Part shown: piece after piece, positions 33,900-46,592 of the stretch
Layout: each line of letters starts with the position of its first letter
Numbering within the stretch: position 1 is the first letter of the stretch
Assembly (NCBI GenBank): GCA_024734495.1
Contig: JALMQS010000102.1
Coordinates: 8,512,986 to 8,576,985, forward strand
From: Forficula auricularia
Taxonomy: Eukaryota; Arthropoda; Insecta; Dermaptera; Forficulidae
DNA: 64,000 nt
Direction: 5' to 3'
Program-made: the position numbers and the translations under genes
Notes under the pieces: model-generated
Told to the model about the DNA's origin: nothing
What the model saw: only the letters and a program-made list of their open reading frames with translations
Databases searched by the model: none

Positions 33900-36060
33900 T
33901 ATTGGCATATATTTAATAATAATATGATTATAATACATTAATAAAACTAATTACTATGTATAGATTTTCCTTGCTTTTGATGAAGCAAATTTATCAATAA
34001 TATCATGTTTGGGGGTTGGGTTTCTTAAGACCAATTAACTTTGCAATTAACTGACTAATATCGGAGAACGTGTTTACACCTTGTATGGACTTGCTTCCCT
34101 TGAAGTCTAGCACTTAAAGCTTGGATAATGCAAACAGATTCTCGGATAACAACTCCCTTTGCTAAGGGGGATAGCACACGGGACCAGGAAGCCTTAGTTA
34201 GAAGCTACCCCCGGAAGCCCTTCTCATCCGAAGATTTTAAAATAAATAAAGTTAAATGAATTGTTTTGACCGCAGGTTCGAAAAATGTACTTGGAATAAA
34301 AAATACTCTGAAAAATTGGAAATATTCTGGAAAAGATTTTTATCTTTAAGTTTTAAATTAATAATAATTTGTTTTGATAATAATTATCATCGAATTGGAT
34401 AAATAACTTTAATTAGACCTTTTCGATAAGAAAAGTGCAGTATTAACTTATTAAAAAAAAAATAAAATACATATCTCAGAGATGAAAGACTCCTTTTTAT
34501 TTTATTTTTAAAAATGGCAGAGAAAGCAGAATAAAAACTCAAATTTGAATTTTACCAAAATATAACAGTTTCTTTTTATTTTAAAAAATCAGCAGTGAAA
34601 AAAAATATCAAATGAACATGTTAAAATAACATTATGTTTTATAAAATAAATACAATTTCTTATGAACAATATATTAATTGTAACATAGAAAAATTAAATA
34701 TGTTAATTGAAAATAATATCAATTAAGTAATACAATTCTGAATTAAAGAGTGAATCAATTTTAATATAATAGAAAAATATTCTAATACTTAAACATTAAT
34801 TTATATAAATAGTTTTACAAATAATTATTAAAACTACTTAGCTCGTTATTCAATACGATTGTTCCATGAGGAATTATTCTTCAACAGTAGAAAAGCCTTT
34901 AATGTAGCCGTTTTCTTAAAAAAAGATGTGTTCGTCCTCGTTCCAAACTAAAGTCTTGCAATAGTAGGAAACAGGCTGTCTGAGAAATCCTTTTCTCTGG
35001 AGTTCCTTTGAACCCGTAAATTCAGGTTGATAATTACCACGTAATTAATCAATCAAGATATTTGAAAATAATGGTTTTACACCTTATCAGATGCAAAACG
35101 GATAAATGAAAATAAATTGAGGTTCAATATAGGAGATTGAAAACCCAAAATTTAATAACAGGACTTGCGTCTACGATTTTCAAAAAAAAGTAAGGTCAGA
35201 CCACGAATTTAACCACTACTGTGGGTACAATTAATTAAACAATAGCCTCTGTATACGGGCTAGTTAAAAATGGCCACTCAGGCGAGGGGTGTCTGCCCTA
35301 AAAGGCATGTATTTGGAATCTCTCTCTCTTAGAAAGCCGAGAGCAGAATCTTGAATCCGCTTTGAATGAGAGGCAATAAAGAACTGAGCTCAGCCTGCAC
35401 CGCTTGAAGCAATGAGGCGACTGAGTGTCACGTGATTTTGCATTTTGATTGGTGAACGTCATGTGTTTTTTATGACTGTATTTGTTTTTCTATGAAAGGC
35501 TGGCTTTAAAGGCGACTAGAATTGGTCGATTTCTCTAAATAAATTCCTCTGGAACTACATAGTAATGAATAAGAGTGAATATAATTGATTTTTCGTTTGA
35601 AAAGATATCGTTTTTTTTTTGAAATTTAATCTTTTTCTAGGATATTTAAAATAAGAATTTTAAAATATCCTTTACAAAAAGGGAATGAAATAAAATCTCT
35701 ATAATATTTTTAATAAAAATGAAAACTTAAAACTAATGAATTAATCTTAATTAAAGTAATTAACATTAAAAAAAAAGGCTGAAAACTCTCAAGTTTGAAC
35801 ATAATAACTCCCCAATTTTTGTTAAAAGATTCTCTTTTAACGAATTAAAACTAAAGTCTTTAAAGTGTTTTTGACAGTTGGGTGAGTTTTGACATTTCAA
35901 TGTTTTCAAAATTTAAACTTTGTCACTTTACATGACAATAAACATTTTTCTTTTTTTTTTTTTTTTACAAAATGAAATTTAATTCTTAAAAAACTAGTTG
36001 CTTAAATACTAATTGTGTTTGTTTTGGTTTAACAAAAAACATTTTGTTCATTAACTTATA
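33900..36060. other. Intergenic; probably includes the BEL 3' LTR
   Basis: The minus strand downstream of the BEL stop has a purine-rich AATTGGGGAG near 35810-35820, a candidate polypurine tract. The LTR would then extend left from there, including the GC-richer stretch 35270-35460. I could not find a matching 5' LTR or define its end. A second GC-richer patch lies at 34050-34220. No gene seen. Confidence 0.4.
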
Positions 36061-36062
36061 AA

Positions 36063-38334
36063 CTAAATTTCTATTGGCAAGGGAGCCAATTTGACAACTG
36101 GTCTTGTTATTGTTCCTATCTGGGTTTTTAACTTAACCACTCTCACACTACCATCTTTGCCTGGAAAGACTTCCAGTACACGTCCTAACTTCCACTGGTT
36201 AGTTAGTGTATTTTTGTCTTGTATGAGAACTAATTGGTTTACAATTTTTGTTTTACCTTTATACCGTTGTTGTAAGGTGTTTAGATAGGTATTGGACCAA
36301 GCTTTCCAAAAGCCGGCTTTTAAACTTTCTAAAAATTTAAACCTCTGATTTAATTTACAATTTCTTTCTTGACAATGTTCTAATACTGGTAATTGTACAA
36401 GGGGTTGACCAACTAAAAAATGTCCAGGTGACAAGTATTTTAGACTTTCACTGTCATCGGAGAGAGGGGTTAAAGGCCTTGAATTTAAAATTGATTCTAT
36501 TTGACACAAAAGAGTTTCTAGCTCCATCAACGTTAAAAAGCTCTGTCCTACAATTCTTTTAAGGTGATATTTACAAACGCGCACCGATGATTCCCAAAGT
36601 CCTCCGAAGTGAGGGCTGTAGGTGGGTATAAAGGACCAACAGATTGAATTTTCTGATAAGAACTTCATTACTTCATTATTTTTCATTTTTGAAATCAATT
36701 GGTTCAATTCCGACCTGACAACTTTGGAAGCGGAGACAAATGTTGTTCCATTGTCTGAATAAATCTTTTTGGGAATCCCTCTGCGGGCAATAAATCTTTT
36801 TAACGCGTTTAAGAAACATTCTGTACTAAGATCGGTACAAATTTCAAAATGACAAGCTTTTGTGGCGAAGCACACAAATGTGGAGACATAAACCTTTTGT
36901 GGCTTGGAACCTCGTCTCAGATTTAGGTGGACCATGAATGGGCCGAAAAAGTCTACTCCTGTATTTTCAAAGGGTCGTGAAGGATTGACTCTATCACCAG
37001 GTAAATTTCCCATTAAAGGTGTGAAGGTTTGTGGCTTCTGTTTGAAGCATGTAATGCATTCACGGCAAACTTTTCTAATTAACTTTCTGCCTTGTACTAT
37101 CCAAAATTTAAGTCTGAGCAAAGCCGAAATAACATTAGGGCCTGCATGTAAGTACTTTAAATGATAAGACCTAACTAATAATTTAGTTATGTAACAACTT
37201 TTTGATATTATTAAAGGATGTTTTTGATTGTAGGGGATGTTAGCTTCTTCTAATCGACCTCCTACTCTTAACAACTTGAATTTATCCAAGAAAGGATTTA
37301 AAGTTAGGATGTTAGATTTTCTATCTAACGGCTTCTGATTCTCTAAGCTAGTTATTTCTGTAACAAAATTTCTTTGGCTGTATTTAATCAAATTTAATAG
37401 TGAATTTTCTCTATCCAAAGGACGGATAGTTTTAAAATTTTTAAACTTTTCTTTATATTCATTGGGATATTCCCTTTTTATTTTTAAATAGATAAAGAAC
37501 TTTTTGAATATTGAAAGGTGAGAAACTAATCTTTCCAATGATGAGAATTGTGATAAATATTTATCTATTACTTCTTCTTTCTTGAGAAGTGAGTGCACAA
37601 AACTTACAACTACTTTTTTATCTTCTTCCTCTGGGATTTTAACCTCGTTGAGGAATTTAAAGGGGGTGGGGTTGGATAAAAAGTGCAATTTGTAACCCTT
37701 TTTCCAAAATTCTGTTTTTAAAAATTTTTCTACTGAAATCCCTCTGGTGCCCAAGTCTGCAGGATTTTCTGCGGTTGGAACATGTGACCAGGTGTGAGGA
37801 AAATCTAAACTCTGTATTTCAGTAATCCTATTAGAAACGAAAGTTTTAAATTTGTAAGGGGGGCTGGAAATCCAGTTCAAAACTACTGTAGAGTCTGACA
37901 GTAAATAAATGAATTCAAATTCGATTTCAAAAGCTCTTAAAATAAATTTTATGGAGTTAACTAACGTTAAAGCAGCGATTAATTCTAACCTTGGAATTGT
38001 AAAAGACTTTATAGGAGCCACCTTAAATTTTGCATAAATTAAGTTAGAGTCAATATAATTATTTCGCGAATCATATTCTACTAAATAAATTACAGCTCCG
38101 AAAGCTAGTTCACTAGAGTGCATATCCAAATAATTTAAATTTGGAAGAAGTATTTTTAAATAAATATCTTTGTATCCTGAAATTAGAAATTTGTGTCATC
38201 TCTTTTCTAAAATTTGACCATAGCTCCTGATAAGCATGGGGTACAGGATCATCCCAGTTGAGCCCTGCTTTCCACAAACTTTGAAATATGATTTTAACAA
38301 TTTGAACAATCATCAAAGTACCTATCATATTCAA
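36063..38334 (-). pseudogene. BEL/Pao pol: RNase H, integrase and C-terminal domain
   Basis: A 688-codon open frame (38129-36063) plus an upstream scrap in another frame (38334-38113, WDDPVPHAYQELWSNF). From the N-terminus: RNase H of Pao type (HSSELAFGAVIYL, IPRLELIAA, NPADLGTRG); zinc-binding H2C2 (LLRVGGRLEEA, CRECITC); integrase core with GVDFFGP, YSDNGTTF and GGLWESSV; and a C-terminal DUF5641-like domain (LIQDKN...GRVLEVFPG). RT, protease and gag are absent: coding ends at about 38335 where a hAT remnant begins. The long intact frame suggests fairly recent loss. Confidence 0.9.
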
Positions 38335-38340
38335 ATCATT

Positions 38341-40080
38341 TCAAATTTTTCTTTCCACACTTAAAAATGCTAGATTACTTAGGCGATCTTGTCCCATCGT
38401 TGATCGTAGATATGTCAAAATTAATTTTAATTTGCTGAATGAACGTTCGCAGCTAGCAATTGATACTGAGATAGTCAGTAGTATTTGAAGTGCCACTCTC
38501 AAGGGTGGAAAAACATCTTCTCCATACGAGATTATAAAAGTAAGAAATTCTAATGGAGTTTTATGTTCAATTTCTTTTCTACTGCGGAGTAACATTTTGC
38601 AGTCACATATTTCGATAAAGACTTCTATTCCATTGAAATCTGTATTATAAAATTCACCCAAATTTTTACAATTTTTTTCAAGATTGTTATCAACATTATC
38701 CTTGTTTAATAAATTTTCAACGTTTAGTAGAAATCCAAATTTGAAATTAAGGTCACTTAATCGTGTAAATCGTGTACATATTTCTTGTTGGAGACGATCA
38801 AGAACGCTTTTCATAACGCGAGAAATTTCACTTTCTGCGGAAAGACCAACATCTCTAGCCAATTCTCCGGGCATTTTGCGGCGTCTTCTTACACGTATTG
38901 TTGTATCAATATCCCATTTTTCACAAAGAGACTTCTATTTTTCCATTGCCTCTTCACAGAGCTTGTCTCGAATTTCGGCTAGTTCAGTCGCTAATGATTC
39001 AAGATCATGGAACGCTTCTCTAAAATTCATTCTAGGATCTTGTAATCTGAGCTGCACACGATCAATCCTCCTTAAGATTTCATACAAGAAATGAACTAAA
39101 GTTATGAAACTAAAAGTTAGTATATTTTACAACAGAATTGTAGCTTCACTTCTGGTGTCACTTGTAGTGGTAGTGACCTCTGCTAATTTTTCTAATAGTT
39201 CTATTATATAGTTCTCTAGCCCATCGACGATAACGCTAACCGCTTGTATTCTGGCACTCCATCTTGTTTCAGATTCACGTTTGACAGTTTTTGTTAAAGC
39301 ATTCTTTAATAATTCGCATCGTAACGTTGAACGTGAGAAAAAGAGATATATGTTTTCAATTATTCCAAAACATGTCACAACGAATGGATCTTGTTTAGCT
39401 GCAGTAACTCCTACTAAATTCAATGAATGGTTATCACAATTTAAAAATAATGCTTTATGATTTTTTTCCATTATTCTTTGTTGAACGCCAGATGTGTGAC
39501 CTGCCATCACGGCAGCATTATCGTAACATTGTGATCTGCAGTTTGTTAATGAAATTTCATCGGAATTTAATTTCTGTAAAATTGTATTTTCGATCGAGGC
39601 TGCATCTTTAGCATGTATTTCAATAAAACCCAAAAAAGATTCTTTGATGGAAACCTTTTTATTGATAAAATCAACATCTACATACCTAACGACTTGGAAC
39701 ATTTGTTCTCGAAGACAGATATCAGGAGCTGAATCAAACAAAAGTCCATAATATTTATTTCTTTTGATATCGTTTATTAGCTGATTTCGAACTGTAGATG
39801 CCAGAAGATGAATGAATTCATTTTGAATCTGTGGTGACAAATTGAGACAGTTTTTGGAGTTTCTGTGGCATGTTTAAGATGATTTGCTAGTGGCGGATCA
39901 AACTGAGCTACAAGTCTAAATAAAGATAATAGGTTTCCTACATTTGTACCATCTTGAAGTGCTAGTTTTTCAACATGTCCACGTAGAGGAAGATTTTGTA
40001 TAATTAAATACCTCACGCAAGCTAATATTTTTTGCAATATATTTCGCCACCATTATTTTTCGGACTGAATGTTCGCTTCT
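38341..40080 (-). pseudogene. hAT transposase (DUF4371 + dimerisation domain), few lesions
   Basis: N-terminal part in 40080-39777 (SEHSVRKIMVAKYIAKNI, QDGTNVGNLLSLFRLVAQFD). DUF4371 core in 39840-39127 (FDSAPDICLREQMFQVVRY, CRSQCYDNAAVMAGHTSGVQ, CDNHSLNLVGV, ETRWSAR). C-terminal part in 38874-38341 ending with the dimerisation motif (ASCERSFSKLKLILTYLRST). A frameshift near 39835, the end of the core frame near 39127 and a stop near 38937 disable it. It abuts the BEL remnant on the left. Confidence 0.85.
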
Positions 40081-40089
40081 AATGATACA

Positions 40090-40700
40090 TCAATTCCCGT
40101 AGGGTTTGTTGTGAAAAAAACGATTTTTTTCAAAACAAACGTTTTATTTTAAAAATCAACATATATTTTGAACAACTTTTTACAAATGAATAGTTATTGA
40201 GATTTTATTTGCTATCCCAGCCATCAGAAGAGCTGGAACATTCTGAAGATGAAACAACCTCATCTTCATCATCTCTGTTTCACTTTCTTCCGCTAAAAGA
40301 GTTTCTCTCAGATTTTCAGGTAAATCAGGTGTATTTTTCCAACGGACAATGTATCTGGAAAAAACAATATACAAATTAATTTGGATATAATTGAATTTAT
40401 CAAGTATAATCCGCTGCCTATCCCCCCTCTGAGCTTCAATATCCTCAAAAATTACTCAAAATATTTAATAATAAAATAATAATTATCAAGTTATAATGGT
40501 AATAAAAGGTTGCAGTTAAAGAAAGTTACGTTATCAATTAACAACAATAATAAAATGATTAATATATTAAAGAAAAATATTATCAATTACTAACTAGCCA
40601 GAACAATGAAAAAACTACAGTTTTCTTAATTTATTATTTTATGTGGGCCCTTACAAATTAATAATAATAATAATAATAACAAAGAGAAACAAAGAGATAA
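40090..40700. other. No gene recognised
   Basis: AT-rich with short AAT runs. A 64-residue minus-strand frame at 40180-40374 (contains NTPDLPENLRETLLAEESE) might belong to the transposase-like family at 40709, but I cannot place it. Confidence 0.3.
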
Positions 40701-40708
40701 TAATAGGA

Positions 40709-41040
40709 TTAATACATGGGAGATGCATCACTGCTCGGAATTTGTAAAACGCTTTCTAGGTCAAAAGTAGCAGTCACAAAACTTTGGTCATTTGTTGCCT
40801 TTAATTTATTTGAAGCTTTAGCTTCATTCGCCTGCCTTTCTCGCAATTTATGTTCTTCATAGTCTTTAACAAATTTTCGTTTTTCTTCAGTTTCTTGATC
40901 GTTTTTTATCAGATCACATTTTACACACATGCTACACTGGTCTTTCCGAGGTTTGAAAAAAGAATAATTGTAATTTAAGCAGAATATTCATTCGTCTGTA
41001 AGTATGACTTGGAGGTTTCCATTCTTCTTTATAGAGGGAG
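40709..41040 (-). pseudogene. Fragment of an unclassified transposase-like family
   Basis: The minus strand reads YSFFKPRKDQCSMCVKC, then a charged helical stretch (DYEEHKLRERQANEAKAS), then TATFDLESVLQIPSS. This order (K-P-K-D-Q-C-x-x-C, helix, TFDL-x-x-V-L-x-x-P) is familiar from abundant uncharacterised proteins in repeat-rich arthropod genomes that precede a DDE-like domain. That domain is absent here. Assignment rests on recalled motif order only. Confidence 0.45.
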
Positions 41041-41689
41041 TAACATTATTGAAATGGAAAGTTTTCTGTCAAGGTATTTTCTTTTTCGATTTTTTCTAAT
41101 ATAGTGGGAATCTGTAACTGGAAATTGCTCAATTTGCTGTTTTCCTATTTCAATTTCTTCTTCAGAAGTCTTATTTGAAGTGGTGTGTATAGCGGATGGG
41201 AGTGTCAGCTAGTGTGGTTGCTTGATTTCACTTGTATGTTAAGTTGAATCACTTTGGCAAGTGATGAGTCACACGCAAAAGATTCGGAGGAAATTTTTCC
41301 ACAGAAGAAAAAATGATAATAATGATGGAATTATAATATACAGTTCTCACTGAGATAGCTTAATGAGTTTTGCCTGCCCCGGAAAAAGAATTTATTTAAA
41401 ATCACAAATAGCAAAACTCACCATTGTGGTTTAGTGATTTCAATTGTAAGTTATTATTGTAGTATTATTTTTTCAAACTAACAGCCATTAGTGAAATTTT
41501 CGGGTCAGAAAAACTGTTCAGAACACGTTAGTGAGATTCATATAAACCTAAAAAAGCAGACAAAAATAGATATAACGACTTGGTTTTTCCTTTTGAAAGA
41601 TTTTGTTATTCTGAATCTACTGATGTAAATAACTAAAAAAAACAGCTATTTTGCAGTTAGTGACTTTTGCCTGAACAGGGACGATATTA

Positions 41690-41998
41690 TATTTTTAAGG
41701 TTTTAATTGAGACTTACTAGTAAGTAAAACCAGTTCTTCAAACATTTTATCACTCATTTTTCTTCGACGAGGTCTCATTATCATCCCCCAAAAGAGAAGA
41801 GTCGCTCCACAGGGGCTGAACTCGGCAACAGTTATATTTTAAAAATATATTTTTGATTGTAGGATAAACATTTAAACTCTTTAGGAGGGTGTCTTTATTA
41901 TTTAGATATTGAAGTGTTTCTAAGCCAGCGGTGCTGCCACTAGACCCTGTATTGTCGCTACTTGCAATAGAGTCCTCTAAAAACATGTAATAAGACAT
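41690..41998 (-). pseudogene. hAT C-terminal fragment
   Basis: In 41998-41750 the frame includes NVYPTIKNIFLKYN, the block before the hAT dimerisation core. In a shifted frame the minus strand then reads VERLFSFG and RRRKMSDKMFEELVLL, the dimerisation motif itself. It is of another hAT lineage than the copies at 38341 and 56729. The N-terminal side is absent. Confidence 0.65.
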
Positions 41999-42009
41999 AT
42001 TTGATAAAA

Positions 42010-42665
42010 GCTTATGTCTAGCAATGGACGCATCAATATGAATGATGATAATGATGATGGGGTCTTAATTTGTCTAAACAAGTGTAAATAAAATAATAAT
42101 AGTTTTAAATTCAACTGATGTTTGGTGAAATTTACAAGATTTATTTATATATAAGTGTGTATTTAGAGGAAACCTTCTTTGATTTTCTTTTATAAAATAT
42201 TTGTAAGATTTATATATATATAAGAAAAAAAGATAACAATTGTACTTCAAGACAAATATTATTTATCAATATTATCTTTATAAAAATTGACTCTATTATT
42301 ATAAATATATATATAATAAATTTTGTATTCAAAATATTTTTCCAACATGTGTATATTTTGTTTTGTGATTATAATTTATCTGTATTTAAAAGATTTATAA
42401 TACAACTTCAAATATCTTAATAAAATTTTTGTTGTGTATATTATTTTTTATTTCTTTTCCGTGTCCATTTGAACTGTATTGTTTTTTTATTTTCTAAGAT
42501 ATTTCTAAGTTAAATTATATTTTTTCACGAATAGAAAATTTCTTAAATGATTAATTCCTCTTTATTAGGTATACCTATATATATAAATTTTATTGAAATA
42601 AAGGTAAGATCCTAAGATCCAATCAGAGATCTTTTAGTATATCTCAAATTCTTGTAGAAGTGTCA
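42010..42665. other. No gene recognised
   Basis: AT-rich with several short TATATA runs (near 42150, 42212, 42307, 42576). Confidence 0.4.
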
Positions 42666-43341
42666 TCTATATATATAAAATTAAGGTTTTGTCTGTACAT
42701 TGCTCCAAATCACGCCAAATTTGGGTTGCACACGTTTCAAGCAAAGTTATGAGCCAAAACACCCTCAACAAAATTCCTGTCTGTATGTTTCCGTCGTTTC
42801 CGAAAAGTTGCTCACGATTCACGTAAAAACGGCTGAAGGGATTATTATGAAATTTCATATTTACATCAGATGTCTTCTAACTTACGTTTTTAGCTATATA
42901 ACGTTTTGATATTTTGACCCCAGAAGTGGGTTGGGGGGCATGAATGAAAATTATCCAATAACTCCTAAATTATTAACTCTACGGCAAATTTTATTATGAG
43001 CAAAGTTGTAGGGATGTGATTTCTGACAATTTTTGTTTAAAAAAATTCCCCCAAAAAACCACCCAAATAGGGGGGAGGGTCAAAATATGAAAATTCTTGC
43101 TCTTTGACCAAACTAAACCAAATTTTGTACATAATCTGTGGGTCACTAGAAGGCTAGAAATGCAAAAACTGGGGGGGGAATTGGAGCGGGTGGGTAGAAT
43201 GGGGGAGTGAGGCGGATTAGGGAGGGGGTGGTGGTAGGAATACAGGCTAGGCGGGGTGTGTGGTGCGCGAGGGTGGAGTGGGTCCAGGGGGAATGTCCCC
43301 TGGCTAGCATGAGGGCCGCCGAAGGCGGACCTTGCAGCTAA
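42666..43341 (+). mobile_element. Non-autonomous Helitron, copy 2 (intact ends)
   Basis: Inserted between A (42665) and T (43342). Begins TCTATATATATAAAATTAAG and ends with the hairpin CCGCC-GAA-GGCGG, then CTTGCAGCTAA. This is a textbook Helitron: 5' TC, 3' hairpin plus CTRR, A/T target. It is about 200 bp shorter than copy 1, mainly in the 'gtatacataatct' module and the G-rich region. Confidence 0.9.
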
Positions 43342-43408
43342 TTTTTTTATAAAATATTTATCCGATGTGAATTTTTATAAAAAATAAGAACATTTAAAAT
43401 TTAGAACA

Positions 43409-43520
43409 TTGTTTCTCAACCCAAGGGCTGCGACAGGTATGGGGGGGGGGGGGTAATCTTTCAAAAAATATGACATATATACAAAAATTTCTTGTATTAA
43501 ATAATGCATTTTAAGTTATA
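43409..43520 (+). mobile_element. hAT-like end, degraded
   Basis: Starts 'cattgtttctcaaccc', close to the CAGTGTTTCTCAACC end of the MITE at 46873. It is followed by a G run. No right end could be matched. Confidence 0.4.
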
Positions 43521-43576
43521 AATTTTGTTATAATCAAGTGTCATAAATCACTTAAAAGTTTTTCTATACTTTGATC

Positions 43577-43745
43577 GACATTGGAAATACCCGAGGGGTG
43601 AGCCGCAACCTATATGGTGTACACCTACTTCCACTTCCACTTTTATTTCCAAGTAGAAGACAATAGATGAAGAGGCATTATCTAATTAATTCCAAAGACG
43701 TATACACCTAATTCCAATCGCGGTTCACCCCTTGGAAATACCTAA
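43577..43745. repeat. Fold-back repeat
   Basis: 'gaggggtgagccgc' on the left and 'gcggttcaccccttgg' on the right are parts of about 50-bp imperfect inverted arms around a 65-bp centre. It is likely a small MITE or palindromic relic. Confidence 0.5.
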
Positions 43746-45185
43746 ACATAATAAGTAAATTATTTTCAAATGATAATATACTGTATTTAGTTTTTAAAGC
43801 TACTACTTTTTCGTACACGTGAGAAAAATTAGTATTGTCTAATATCCTGTTATACCAGGACGCCGCTTGCGCCCCTCAAGTGCAAGCGCGGTGAGTAATA
43901 GTAAGTTCTTACTGGTAAAATATATGAGAACAAAGGGTTAAACAATATTTGTGGATTGAACATGCCGCTCGTCGATATTCATGGCACATTCTTTGTCACG
44001 TTAGTAACGTTGGATGATCGTTAAAATATGTATATATTGAGGGTCGTAAGGTTTTTTATTTTATTTTTTGGATTCTTAGGGTTTTCGACAGGTGACAGGG
44101 TCATTTAAAAAGTGCATTATAAATAATTTTGAACGATTACATAAAGATGTATTTATTTGTTTATTAAAATATTCCCAGAAAGATATAAAACAAATAAATT
44201 TATAAAAGAAATGATATAGGTGTTTTTAAGTGTTACAAAAAAATGGAATAATTGAAAAATTCAACCTTAAATGAGGGATTAATTATTTAAAAAAATATTT
44301 TTTTATTTAGATTTTTAAATTAAAAAAAAAAAATCACCCTATGGAATTAGATGGAGAAGGGTCCAAATCAGGATTCCAACCATCTGTCCAAATAAGGTAA
44401 GTAAGTCCTATTTATTTTCTAGGAAAAAAAAAATACAAAAAAATTATGTCATGACATGGTATACATATTTTTGATAACAGCATGTTTCTTTCTTGGGCCC
44501 GCAATGCCAATTAAAATTTTTAATTGAACATTGTTTTAAATAAATAAATAAATGCTTTCAAAACAGGTTGGCCACCCCTGCCGTGAACTATCAGCTAGAA
44601 TTACAAAAATAAAATTTTAATTAATCTTAAAATTCCAAGGCTTGAAAAGTTCGATTTCCGAAGAAGCAATTCTAATATGTACTTCACTTATTCTATACAT
44701 TGGCGTAAATAAGTCATCTGCGTCCCTGTCAAAACCAGGGAGCTCTCATCCAAAACCTCACCTCATATATTTTACCCTACATTTTGAAATATTAAACAGA
44801 TATTTAAATGAGTATTAAACAGATTAAAAATCTAATTACCTTAAAATATTTTGAAAAGAAAAAAATATATATATTTTTCACTCTTCGTCCAGGAGAAAAT
44901 TTTACAGAGCCTCCCTTAATGAAATTTTTTTCGATTTTGATAGGAAAACAAATTTTATTTCATTTCTACGAAAATTAAACTTATTTAATATTTTATAAAG
45001 AGATGAAAAAATATCCTTGAAATATTTTGAAAAAATCTTTTTTCACTCTTCGTCATGGGAGAAAATTTTACAATAGGGGTACCATCGTCAAGACAATTGA
45101 AATATTAAACAGATATTTAAATGACTATTAAACAGATTAAAAATCTAATTACCTTACTACACAAACCCCCATATTAAAAAATAAA
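43746..45185. other. No gene recognised; decayed repeats
   Basis: Includes 'ggttggccacccctg' ending at 44580, the style of a hAT right end, preceded by an AAAT run. Two related stretches containing 'gaaatattaaacagatattt' lie near 44787 and 45098, a diverged direct repeat. No exon was found. Confidence 0.4.
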
Positions 45186-46395
45186 CTGATGTGGCCATCC
45201 AACAACCATACAACATGGCCCCTCTCTTATATTTAATACCAACTGCAGACCCCCGTCCATTTTGGCTTGTTAGTTTTTGCATTTTTAGTCTTCTAGGGGC
45301 CCACTGATTATGTATACAAAATTTGGGTTAGATTGGTCCAAGAGCTTAGATTTTCATTTTTTGGCCCCCACTCGCCCATTTAGGGTGTTTTTTTTTTTTT
45401 TTTTTTTTGGCTTTTCGGCCTTTCTAGCCATAAGCCTAATTACGATACTAGTTATATTTTTAAAATTTGTCTCTACCCCCGGGGTCAGATTTTAGCACCA
45501 CTCGCCCATTTAGGGTGGTTAGTTATTACATTTTTAGTAAATAATTGGAAACATAGCCCCTTGGACCAAACTCAAGCATACATAATCAGTGGGCCCCCAG
45601 AAGACTATAAATGCAAAAACTAATCGCCCAAAATGGTTTTGAATTTGGTTGAGTTTGGTACAAGAGCCTATATTTTAATTTTTTGACCCCCCCCCCCNNN
45701 NNNNNNNNNNNNNNNNNNNNNNNNNNNNNNNNNNNNNNNNNNNNNNNNNNNNNNNNNNNNNNNNNNNNNNNNNNNNNNNNNNNNNNNNNNNNNNNNNCCC
45801 CCCATTTTGGCCGGTTAGTTTTTGCATTTTTAGACTTCTGGGGGCCCACGGATTATGTATACAAAATTTGGTTGCGTTTGGTACAGGGGCCTATATTTTC
45901 ATTTTTTGGCTTTTTTTGGTTGAGTTTGCTCAAATGGCCTAGATTTTTAATTTTATCCCCTCCCCAACCCCCCTTAATTTTGGGTCGATATGCACCAAAA
46001 TCTAATCAGCTCTTAATCTCAATGCACCAAAAGTACATGTGAAATTCACACTAGTTTTTGAGCTAGTGCGTCCACAAAATTTGGTAACGCACAGACAAAG
46101 AGGATTCCTCTTTGTGAAACACCACTATAATATGTGTTTAATATGTTTCACTATAAACCAACACCGCTGTCCATAAATGTCACAGACTAACAGACATTTT
46201 GACAAAACAGTTATTATCTCGTAAAATATAATTTTTTCGATGTTCACTTATTAGAGCTTTTTTCTAGACAGAAAAGCCATGGTTTCGCCCAATTTTTTTT
46301 AATCAAAATACTTTCAGCCGTTTTTGAGATATTTCGAAAAAAAAGCGAAAAAACCACAATACTTGACCATACCCTGTATAGTAAAGTAAAAAGAG
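45186..46395 (-). mobile_element. Family B repeat, copy A (contains a gap)
   Basis: The left edge has 'ctgatgtggccatcc' and the right edge reads, on the minus strand, 'ttactttactatacagggta', matching the ends of the copies at 47057 and 58666. Inside are three or more copies of the 'gattatgtatacaaaattt' module also found in the Helitrons, and a stretch about 'gagccgtttttgagatat' common to all family B copies. No coding frame. A non-family stretch with 'aaagaggattcctcttt' sits near 46093-46120. Class not established. Confidence 0.6.
45698..45797. other. Assembly gap (100 N) between C runs
   Basis: Bounded by runs of C on both sides inside the tandem modules of family B. Collapse at a homopolymer or tandem repeat is likely. 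Confidence 0.99.
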
Positions 46396-46592
46396 ACAAG
46401 CAAAATTAACATGTCATAAATAATCAAATATTTTCTTTTGTTTAGGGTTAAGAACAAAAGTAATTTTATTTATTAGTCTCTCTTTTGTAAGATTTATATT
46501 ATAGAAAGCATTCTAAACATAATACTATATATATATATAATATATACAGATTTCAAATTTATAGATTAATATTTCTATAAATAAGGATATTT

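Noticed and set aside
36091..37164. Plus-strand frames within the BEL pol region
   Set aside because: They are antisense shadows of the 688-codon BEL frame.
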